DNA of 38,052 bases, from contig JAFMDO010000009.1 in NCBI GenBank assembly GCA_017857245.1, forward strand, positions 1 through 38,052. Direction: 5' to 3'. A model generated the notes under the pieces. It saw nothing but the letters and a program-made list of their open reading frames with translations, was not told where the DNA came from and ran no database searches. This DNA is from Pontimonas sp. (lineage in GTDB: Bacteria; Actinomycetota; Actinomycetes; Actinomycetales; Microbacteriaceae). Both the position numbers and the translations under genes were made by a program. Shown one piece after another: positions 31,755-38,052 of the stretch. Position 1 is the first letter of the stretch. Each line of letters opens with the position of its first letter.

Positions 31755-33424
31755 TGTCCTCCCCGGCCACCACGTGGTCGAGGGCTTTCTGGGGGGCCCT
31801 CATCGCCCGCGGGGTTACCGATGTCTTTGTCTCCCCGGGATCTCGATCCCAAGCGCTTGCCCTGTCGGCGCTGGAATGGGAACACACGGGCCATCTCAGG
31901 GTTCATGTTGTTATTGACGAGGCAAGTGCTGCCTTTCGCGCTCTAGGGATAGGCCTTGAGTCAGCAATCCCCGCCGTGTGTATTGCTACCTCTGGCTCCG
32001 CCCCCGCACACTTCATGCCTGCGGTGATGGAAGCCCATCACGCAGGTGTTCCCTTGGTTGTGGTGTCGGCAGACCGGCCCCCTGAAGGGTTGGGGGTGGG
32101 GGCCAACCAAACCACCGCGCAGTCCGGGCTCTTTGGTTTTGCCTCCCCCACTTTTGATGCGGTGGCGGAGGACGAGGGCGCCGAAAAATCAGCACTGGAT
32201 GTTGCCGCAGCAGCGTGGAATCAGGCCATTGTCGGAGCCCCCGCCCACGTCAACGTGGCCTTTCGGGAACCACTCAGCAGCTCTGAAGCCGGTGATCTGC
32301 GACTTCGTGCGGTGGGAGAAGAACCGGAAAAACCCTATCGGGGGGAAACGCTGAGCCTTGTTGCTGAGCCTGGAACGCTGGTGATTGCGGGGCATCAAGC
32401 CGGTGACCGGGCAGAGAAACTGGCCTATGAGTTAGGCGCCCCCCTGATCGCCGAAGTAACCAGTGGCGCCAGGTTTGGGCCTCATCTCCTGGTGGCGTAT
32501 CGCGAAGTGTTAGCAGCGAAGGAGCTCCCCGGTCCCCTCAGCAGAATTATCACCGTGGGGCGTCCCACCCTGTCTCGAGAGGTGTGGGGGGTTGTGAGTG
32601 ATGACTCTCTGAGTCATATTGTTCTTCGAGGGCCAGAGCGGGAACCGGCTAATCCCACCCATAAGGCCCATCTGGTCGACGCCATCGAGGTGTCGCAGCC
32701 AGCCACCCAACAGCAGCGCTCGGAGTGGGTAAAGCCCTGGGTAATGGCCTCTCGCCAGCACCACGAGAGCGCACTCTTTGCTGCCCTCCCGACACCGCCT
32801 GACACCGGGATGGGCGAGGCGGATGACCCGGCAACCCGAAGCGCCTTTGCTCAGCAAGAGATGCTTGTCCTGCGTCGCACAGTCACCAGAGCAGAACTTG
32901 CCCTGTCGCTGTGGGAAGCATCGTGGCCCCACGACCGATTAGTTTTGGGTGCTTCGCGCATGATTCGTGAGATGGACAAGATTGTGGGGCCGAAGAACAT
33001 TCCGGTCTTTGCCAATCGGGGGCTCTCCGGAATTGACGGGACCATCGCCACCGCAAGGGGGATTGCCCTCAGTGTTGGAGGATCGGGAGCGAGCGGAGTG
33101 ACGAGGGTTTTGCTGGGGGATCTGGCCTTCCTGCACGACGTTGGATCCCTCATGAGCGAGCCCGGCACCGAGGACACCTCCAGCGTTCACCTGTTTATCG
33201 CAAACGATGGTGGCGGAACAATTTTTGATGGACTCGAAGTGAGCCACAGCGCTGCGCCCGAGTCGAGGGACCGCGTTCTCTATACCCCGCAGAATGTTGA
33301 CATAGAAGCGCTCGCTGGCGCTTATGGCTGGGATTATCGCGCGGTCACCACGATGGGCGAGCTTGCGGATGCCCTCGTCACCAGAGACTTAAAGGTGATT
33401 GTGGATATTGCCCTAGAGCGGTGA
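31751..33424 (+). CDS. menD: SEPHCHC synthase MenD
   Basis: This 557-residue thiamine-diphosphate enzyme joins 2-oxoglutarate (after decarboxylation) to isochorismate. Motifs are VSPGSRSQALALSALE near the start, VVIDEASAAFRALG (with the ThDP-activating Glu), PVVVSADRPPEG-like LVVVSADRPPEG, GLSGIDGTIATARG and LLGDLAFLHDVGSL followed by NDGGGTIF for the ThDP diphosphate and metal. The length is typical. The start is ATG 31751 (a second ATG follows directly), overlapping the PLDc_N stop. Its last 12 bases overlap the menF 3' end on the other strand. Confidence 0.95.
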   Translation: MMSSPATTWSRAFWGALIARGVTDVFVSPGSRSQALALSALEWEHTGHLRVHVVIDEASAAFRALGIGLESAIPAVCIATSGSAPAHFMPAVMEAHHAGVPLVVVSADRPPEGLGVGANQTTAQSGLFGFASPTFDAVAEDEGAEKSALDVAAAAWNQAIVGAPAHVNVAFREPLSSSEAGDLRLRAVGEEPEKPYRGETLSLVAEPGTLVIAGHQAGDRAEKLAYELGAPLIAEVTSGARFGPHLLVAYREVLAAKELPGPLSRIITVGRPTLSREVWGVVSDDSLSHIVLRGPEREPANPTHKAHLVDAIEVSQPATQQQRSEWVKPWVMASRQHHESALFAALPTPPDTGMGEADDPATRSAFAQQEMLVLRRTVTRAELALSLWEASWPHDRLVLGASRMIREMDKIVGPKNIPVFANRGLSGIDGTIATARGIALSVGGSGASGVTRVLLGDLAFLHDVGSLMSEPGTEDTSSVHLFIANDGGGTIFDGLEVSHSAAPESRDRVLYTPQNVDIEALAGAYGWDYRAVTTMGELADALVTRDLKVIVDIALER

Positions 33425-34681
33425 GAGGTGTGAATCACTGCCAAAAGCTTGCACGATAGGCCGGAATTTCAGCCTCGTTTCTAGGAGCTCTCGCTGGGGG
33501 TCCGAATCCTCCACAATCCCGGCACCGGCGTAGGCGGTGAGGTGCCCATCAGGCGACCATTGCGCGCAGCGCAGGGCGATGGACCATTCCCCATCGCCTC
33601 GCTCATCCATCCATCCCACGGGGCCGGAATAGCGACCTCGGTCGAAGGGTTCTAGCTCGCGAATCAACTCCAGGGCCGCGTCTGTGGGGGATCCCGCCAC
33701 GGCAGCACTGGGATGAAGCGCCGCCACTACATCCAAGCTGGATATCCCCTCGGGCAGTGTGGCTTCGATATCCGTGCCAAGGTGCCAGATGTTGGCGAGC
33801 TTGATGGCGGAGGGCTGCTCGTCTGTAGCAACCTGCGAGGTGATGCTTGCAAGGGAGGTGAGGACGTTTTCCACCGCGAAGCGGTGTTCATCGTTGTCTT
33901 TTGTCGAGGTGATCAACTCTTGCGCAAGTGCGCGGTCTTCGCCCGGGCTTTCACCGCGCCTGCTGCTGCCTGCCAGCACGCGAAGGCTGAGACCACCCGC
34001 GCGGACCTTGGCGAGTGTCTCGGGTGTGGAACCCACGAGTCCGTCGATAGCGAAGGTGACGCAGTCGGGGTAGGAATCACTCAGGTGCTCCAATGCGCCT
34101 CGCCAATCATCCACGCCGGGCATGGTGGCCACCAATTCCCGGGCGAGCACCACTTTGTTCGCCTCCCCTTCGCGCAAGCGATCAACCAGCTGCGCTACTC
34201 GGGCGACAAAATCGCCTTCACTAAGAAGCCCTTGGCTCCACCCCACCGAGGGCAGGCTTTGGGGGCTAGAAGCCTTCGGTGGCTTTTCCGTGGTGTGGGA
34301 GCCGGAAAGTGAAATATCGGTTCGCCATGAGACATCCTCCATCACGCCGATAACGACCTGGGGGATGATGAGCACGCTGGTATGGGAAGAGTCATCGGCA
34401 AAAGTGAAGGTTCCCAAACACACCAAGCCGCTGCCAGGTACCTCGAGAGGGTTATCCACTGTTGCGGCTGCGACTATAGAAGCCCAGGCCTTTGAGGCGT
34501 CCTGAAACCGTGTGGGACCGTGGAACTCGAGGCGAAGAGCTTCGCCAAGCCCGACCAAACCGTGTCCAAGACGCTGCATCACAAGGGGCTTCTCGGCGCT
34601 CACCCATTCGATCAAGCTTCCCGGGTGGCTCATCCTGCGGGTGCGGGCCATAAGGGTGGGGGTTGTCAGGGCCGTGGACAT
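33413..34681 (-). CDS. menF: Isochorismate synthase MenF
   Basis: This 422-residue chorismate-binding-family enzyme converts chorismate to isochorismate, the first committed menaquinone step. Features are GEANKVVLAREL, GSTPETLAKVRAG, the VLAGSSRRG segment (G-S-x-x-R-G), DNDEHRFAVENV, the chorismate-site HPSAAVAGSP and EPFDRGRYSGPVGW. No siderophore genes are nearby and all the other men genes are, so menaquinone is the likely use. The start is ATG 34681; TACCCT ends seven bases before it and TGAAAGAA lies just ahead. It is divergent from menG and converges on menD with a 12-base overlap. Confidence 0.92.
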   Translation of the reverse strand: MSTALTTPTLMARTRRMSHPGSLIEWVSAEKPLVMQRLGHGLVGLGEALRLEFHGPTRFQDASKAWASIVAAATVDNPLEVPGSGLVCLGTFTFADDSSHTSVLIIPQVVIGVMEDVSWRTDISLSGSHTTEKPPKASSPQSLPSVGWSQGLLSEGDFVARVAQLVDRLREGEANKVVLARELVATMPGVDDWRGALEHLSDSYPDCVTFAIDGLVGSTPETLAKVRAGGLSLRVLAGSSRRGESPGEDRALAQELITSTKDNDEHRFAVENVLTSLASITSQVATDEQPSAIKLANIWHLGTDIEATLPEGISSLDVVAALHPSAAVAGSPTDAALELIRELEPFDRGRYSGPVGWMDERGDGEWSIALRCAQWSPDGHLTAYAGAGIVEDSDPQRELLETRLKFRPIVQAFGSDSHLSPL

Positions 34682-34688
34682 TCTTTCA

Positions 34689-34694
34689 GGGTAG
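34689..34694 (-). promoter_or_regulatory. -10 element TACCCT of menF
   Basis: TACCCT, seven bases (GAAAGAA), then ATG 34681. It is one base longer than the usual spacing here; the GAAAGAA would be too close to act in a leadered mRNA. Confidence 0.45.
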
Positions 34695-34770
34695 CGAGCT
34701 AGCTATCAGATGGGCTGAATGCTGGCCGGATCAACTCCGATGAGCTCAGGGGATTATCGATTCTGGTGGG

Positions 34771-34776
34771 TAGTGT
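34771..34776 (+). promoter_or_regulatory. -10 element TAGTGT of menG (leaderless)
   Basis: TAGTGT, six bases (TGAAAG), then GTG 34783. Confidence 0.55.
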
Positions 34777-34782
34777 TGAAAG

Positions 34783-35571
34783 GTGACCACGGCAGACTTG
34801 GGCAAGAACCCCTCGGAGGTCTCTGCCATGTTTGACCAGGTGTCGGTCGGTTATGACAGGACAAACGCTCTTCTCTCCGGTGGTAACTCTGTCTTATGGC
34901 GGCTTGCCACGGTGAAAGCACTGCAGCTGAAGCCGGGGGAGCGGGTGTTGGATGTTGCTGCCGGGACAGGCACCTCTGCGAAAGCGCTTGCAAAGACAGG
35001 AGCAGAGGTCGTTGCCCTTGATTTTTCGCCAGGCATGGTGGCGGAGGGCCGCAAACGCAACCCGAACATTGAATTTGTCGAAGGGGACGCTGAAGCGTTG
35101 CCCTTTCCGCCAGCCAGTTTTGACGCGGTCACCATCAGTTTTGGTTTGCGCAATGTGAATAACCCCCATGTGGCGCTCGGCGAAATGTATCGGGTTCTCA
35201 AACCCGGTGGACGAATCCTTATTTGTGAGTTCTCCCACCCCCCAGCACCGCTCATGAAAGCTGGCTATAAGGGGTATATGAAGTATGTGATGCCCGCGGT
35301 GACGGCGTTGTCTTCCACGCATCAGGATGCCTATCGCTACCTGATGGACTCGATATCTGATTGGCCGGAACAATCCGTGCTTTCCCAATGGATGCGGGGT
35401 GCAGGATTCACCCGGGTGGCATACCGTAACCTGAGCGGAGGCATTGTTGCCTTGCATCGCGCCACCAGCCCTGAAGACTCCAAAGTGCGCGAATCGATCG
35501 GGAAGCGCCGACAACGTCCTGCTTCCCCCTCGACGTCGTCAACCCCTCTTCCCGCCACCGACCAGACCTAA
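34783..35571 (+). CDS. menG: Demethylmenaquinone methyltransferase MenG (UbiE family)
   Basis: This 262-residue SAM-dependent methyltransferase carries out the final C-methylation that yields menaquinone. UbiE/MenG features are MFDQVSVGYDRTNALLSGG near the start, SAM motif VLDVAAGTGTSA (about 55-66), DFSPGMVAEG, FVEGDAEALPFP, ISFGLRNVNNP and VLKPGGRILICEFS, then YRYLMDSISDWPEQ. The C-terminal 25 residues are Arg/Pro/Ser-rich and appear to be a local extension. The start is GTG 34783, with a leaderless-type promoter. The polyprenyl synthase begins 15 bases after its stop on the same strand. Confidence 0.95.
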   Translation: MTTADLGKNPSEVSAMFDQVSVGYDRTNALLSGGNSVLWRLATVKALQLKPGERVLDVAAGTGTSAKALAKTGAEVVALDFSPGMVAEGRKRNPNIEFVEGDAEALPFPPASFDAVTISFGLRNVNNPHVALGEMYRVLKPGGRILICEFSHPPAPLMKAGYKGYMKYVMPAVTALSSTHQDAYRYLMDSISDWPEQSVLSQWMRGAGFTRVAYRNLSGGIVALHRATSPEDSKVRESIGKRRQRPASPSTSSTPLPATDQT

Positions 35572-35586
35572 CCCAAAGGATCAATC

Positions 35587-36654
35587 GTGAACCCGACACT
35601 CAAGGCGCCAGCGGCAGCCTCGGGCCGAGGAGCAGCATTCTTGACCGGTGGGTCACTTCTCTTTGCCTCTCGCGAAGAAAAGGCACTCGGTCGCGCCTTG
35701 GACGACGGTTTAGTTGCGGTGGAGAAGGGTCTTGAACGGGAACTGAAGTTCTCTGACGAGATCACTGACGCTGTGTCTCGCCACCTTTTCGATGCGGGGG
35801 GAAAGCGGGTTCGCCCGCTCTTGGCTCTGCTGACATCGCAGTGGGGGTCGGGAATCAACGACCGTGTCCTCATCGCTGCCCAGGTCACCGAACTCACCCA
35901 CCTCGCCACCCTGTATCACGACGACGTCATGGATGATGCGGTTCAGCGCAGGGGGGTCGCCGCAACCCAGACGGTGTGGGGGAACTCCGTGGCGATACTT
36001 GCCGGCGACCTTCTTTTCGCGAGAGCAGGAAGCTTGGGCGGGTCATTGGGCCAACAAGCGATTACTTTGCAAGCGGCAACCTTCGAGAGACTGGTTGTGG
36101 GCCAGATGCAAGAAACCTTAGGCCCCAAGCCTGGGGACGAGCCCATCGCTCATTATCTTCAGGTGCTTTCGGATAAGACGGGGTCGCTGATTGCTTTTGC
36201 CGCTGAAATGGGCATCCGAATGGCGGATGGCCCCGAGGCACTCATTCCAGCGGTCCGCGCGTTCGGGGAGAAAATTGGCATCGCCTTCCAGCTGGTGGAC
36301 GATGTCATCGATCTCTCCGATCGAAGTGCGGGGACGGGCAAGCCTCCGGGGGCCGATGTTCGACACGGCGTGACCACTCTTCCCGTGCTGTATTTGCGCG
36401 AAGCCGCGAAAGTGGACCCTGCTGCCAAAGAGCTTGTGGCAACGTTGGCGCGCGGCGCGACCGGGGACCTGTCTGAGGATGAATTCCAGAAAGCAATCAC
36501 AGAGCTTCGTCACCACGAGGTCACCGAGGCAACCATGCAGACCGCCCGCGATATGGCAGACCAAGCAATTGCCTACCTCGACGATGCCCCGTCTGGCATC
36601 GTGAAAGAGGGTCTGGTGCGATTTGCCCACCACGTTGTGGACCGCAGCTACTAA
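35587..36654 (+). CDS. Long-chain trans-polyprenyl diphosphate synthase
   Basis: This is a 355-residue E-type prenyl synthase that elongates allylic diphosphates with IPP, here probably to supply the menaquinone side chain. It has GGKRVRPLLALL (71-82), the first Asp-rich motif LYHDDVMDDAVQRR (DDVMD 112-116), GDLLFARA, the KTGSLIAFA lysine region and the second motif FQLVDDVIDLS (DDVID 238-242). The fifth residue before the first motif is Ala, a small residue that goes with long chains (seven or more units); the exact length cannot be read. The first 35 residues are an extra, Ala/Gly-rich extension. The start is GTG 35587 with AAAGGA upstream. It is co-transcribed with menG. Confidence 0.92.
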   Translation: MNPTLKAPAAASGRGAAFLTGGSLLFASREEKALGRALDDGLVAVEKGLERELKFSDEITDAVSRHLFDAGGKRVRPLLALLTSQWGSGINDRVLIAAQVTELTHLATLYHDDVMDDAVQRRGVAATQTVWGNSVAILAGDLLFARAGSLGGSLGQQAITLQAATFERLVVGQMQETLGPKPGDEPIAHYLQVLSDKTGSLIAFAAEMGIRMADGPEALIPAVRAFGEKIGIAFQLVDDVIDLSDRSAGTGKPPGADVRHGVTTLPVLYLREAAKVDPAAKELVATLARGATGDLSEDEFQKAITELRHHEVTEATMQTARDMADQAIAYLDDAPSGIVKEGLVRFAHHVVDRSY

Positions 36655-36657
36655 ATT

Positions 36658-36674
36658 GGGAGCGTTCTCCCTTT
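36658..36674 (+). terminator. Short GGGAG/CTCCC hairpin before the reductase gene
   Basis: GGGAG, a CGTT loop and CTCCC followed by TTT, three bases after the polyprenyl synthase stop. The stem is only five pairs, so it would be a weak terminator or attenuator ahead of the ferredoxin reductase gene. Confidence 0.3.
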
Positions 36675-36692
36675 GTGTGGAAAGAGTTTCTT

Positions 36693-38048
36693 ATGTCTAA
36701 GTTGCGCCTAGCAATCGTTGGGGCAGGCCCTGCCGGGATTTACGCGGCTGATATTTTACTTAAACACGAGCGTTCGTTTGACGTTTCAATTGACCTCTTC
36801 GAACGCCTCCCCGCACCGTACGGGTTGGTTCGATACGGGGTTGCCCCCGATCACCCGCGCATCAAAGGAATCGTGAGCGCCCTTCGGGACGTGCTCGATA
36901 GCGGTCAGATTCGCTTGTTTGGCAATGTCAACTTTGGAACTGACATCACCCTCGAGGACCTGAAAAAGCACTACCACGCTGTGATTTTTTCCACCGGCGC
37001 CATTACGGACCAACAGTTGAGCCTGCCCGGCATCGAGGCAGAGGGCAGCTACGGGGCGGCTGACTTTGTCAGTTGGTATGACGGACACCCCGATGTTGCC
37101 AGGACGTGGCCTCTTGAGGCCAAGGAAGTCGCGGTGATTGGTAATGGCAACGTCGCCCTCGATGTTGCTCGCATGTTGGTGAAGCACCCTGAGGACTTGT
37201 TACCCACCGAAGTTCCTGACAACGTCTATGAGGGACTTGTCAGCTCCCCCGTGACAGACGTCCACGTCTTCGGCCGCCGAGGTCCCATGCAGGTTAAGTT
37301 CACACCCTTGGAGCTTCGGGAGCTGGGCGACATGCGCGATGTTGACATCGTTATTCACGACGAAGATTTTGTGATTGACGAAAGTTCGCAGCGCGCCATC
37401 GATTCGAACAAACAGATTTTTGTCATCAACAAAATATTTAGCACCTGGCGCGAGCGCGAAGCAGCCACTGCCAGCAGGCGGTTGCACCTGCACTTCTATG
37501 CCAAACCTCTCGAGGTCCTCTCTGATTTTCACGTGAAGGGGTTTAGGTATGAGCGGACTGAGCCCGATGGCGAAGGCGGGGTCAGAGGAACCGGGGAGAT
37601 CCGTGAGATTCCCGTGCAGGCGGTGTATCGAGCAGTGGGGTATTTCGGGACCGCGTTGCGCGGTATTCCTTTTGATTCACGACGCGGCATCATCCCTAAT
37701 CACGAGGGCCAAGTGATGAATGATGACAACCAGATTGTCCCTGGTGTCTACGCCACGGGCTGGATTAAGCGCGGGCCCGTGGGCCTCATCGGTCACACCA
37801 AGAGTGATGCGATGGAAACCATCCAGCACGTGGTGAAAGACCAAGCATCCTGGTGGAGCCCGGAATCACCCGAGGACGAGGCCGTCAGTGCACTTCTGGA
37901 ATCTCGGGGGGTTGCCTTCACCGACCTTGGCGGCTGGCACCGACTGGATGAGAAGGAACTCTCCCGTGGTGCTGAACGTGGGCGCGAGCGCGTGAAAGTG
38001 GTCGATCGCGAAGAGATGATGGCCGCTTCGCGCGGCGAATCTCACTGA
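36693..38048 (+). CDS. FAD-dependent ferredoxin--NADP reductase (adrenodoxin-reductase/FprA type)
   Basis: This 451-residue flavoprotein transfers electrons between NADPH and a ferredoxin. The FAD loop is VGAGPAGIYAAD (9-20), followed by the family signature LPAPYGLVRYGVAPDHPRIK. The NADP-binding loop is VIGNGNVALDVARM, then FGRRGPMQVKFTPLELREL, and the C-terminal FAD contact is GVYATGWIKRGPVGLIGHTK. It matches the mycobacterial FprA layout without the extra ferredoxin domain of FprB. The start is ATG 36693 with GGAAAGAG 6-13 bases upstream; GTG 36675 in the same frame lacks a site. The gene ends four bases before the window edge. Its redox partner is not in the window. Confidence 0.9.
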   Translation: MSKLRLAIVGAGPAGIYAADILLKHERSFDVSIDLFERLPAPYGLVRYGVAPDHPRIKGIVSALRDVLDSGQIRLFGNVNFGTDITLEDLKKHYHAVIFSTGAITDQQLSLPGIEAEGSYGAADFVSWYDGHPDVARTWPLEAKEVAVIGNGNVALDVARMLVKHPEDLLPTEVPDNVYEGLVSSPVTDVHVFGRRGPMQVKFTPLELRELGDMRDVDIVIHDEDFVIDESSQRAIDSNKQIFVINKIFSTWREREAATASRRLHLHFYAKPLEVLSDFHVKGFRYERTEPDGEGGVRGTGEIREIPVQAVYRAVGYFGTALRGIPFDSRRGIIPNHEGQVMNDDNQIVPGVYATGWIKRGPVGLIGHTKSDAMETIQHVVKDQASWWSPESPEDEAVSALLESRGVAFTDLGGWHRLDEKELSRGAERGRERVKVVDREEMMAASRGESH

Positions 38049-38052
38049 ACGG

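Noticed and set aside
1-38052. CRISPR arrays, transposases, integrases, phage genes, rRNA and riboswitches
   Set aside because: No repeat-spacer pattern, no such protein motifs and no recognisable RNA motif were seen on either strand.

Overview
The window looks like a piece of an actinobacterial chromosome, most likely Microbacteriaceae-like. The grounds are a moderately high G+C content by eye, frequent GTG/TTG starts, a menaquinone pathway placed next to system II cytochrome c maturation, DrrAB-type ABC genes, ergothioneine genes, and the small families DUF4229 and PLDc_N. The placement is inferred from gene content only. I see no phage, insertion sequence, CRISPR array, rRNA or tRNA.

Layout. 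1-2.3 kb: the 3' end of an unidentified gene running into the ergothioneine pair egtB-egtD (minus strand). 2.7-3.4 kb: a K+ channel. 3.4-6.7 kb: a GNAT acetyltransferase divergent from a proline racemase-family enzyme and an ornithine-cyclodeaminase-family enzyme. 6.8-9.3 kb: a lipoprotein reading frame broken by two in-frame TGA codons, a lactate/malate dehydrogenase homologue and a small membrane protein. 9.8-14.2 kb: two large beta-propeller lipoproteins facing each other, and an exported alpha/beta hydrolase. 14.4-17 kb: AlkA-type glycosylase, Maf, and a TrmA/RlmD-type RNA methyltransferase. 17.1-22.6 kb: zinc alcohol dehydrogenase, class I glutamine amidotransferase, DrrA/DrrB-type ABC exporter, a 48-residue DUF2256 protein, an unknown small protein and an archaeal-type aspartyl-tRNA synthetase. 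22.6-27.1 kb: histidine phosphatase, then ResA-CcdA-ResB-CcsA. 27.1-38 kb: menC, menB-menE-menA, menD, menF, menG, a long-chain polyprenyl diphosphate synthase and an adrenodoxin-reductase-like ferredoxin reductase.

How it works together. The right-hand 15 kb is a respiratory module. MenF-MenD-MenC-MenE-MenB make the naphthoate ring from chorismate, the polyprenyl synthase supplies the side chain, MenA joins them and MenG methylates the product, while ResA/CcdA/ResB/CcsA attach haem to exported cytochrome c. MenH and the DHNA-CoA thioesterase are not in the window.

Two features stand out. First, at least twelve genes carry a T-A-N-N-N-T hexamer ending exactly six bases before the start codon, which points to widespread leaderless transcription and fixes several starts. 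Second, the lipoprotein frame at 6823-7323 is otherwise intact from a good ribosome binding site and ATG to a TAA, but holds two in-frame TGA codons. Genes are packed tightly, and convergent neighbours often overlap at their 3' ends.
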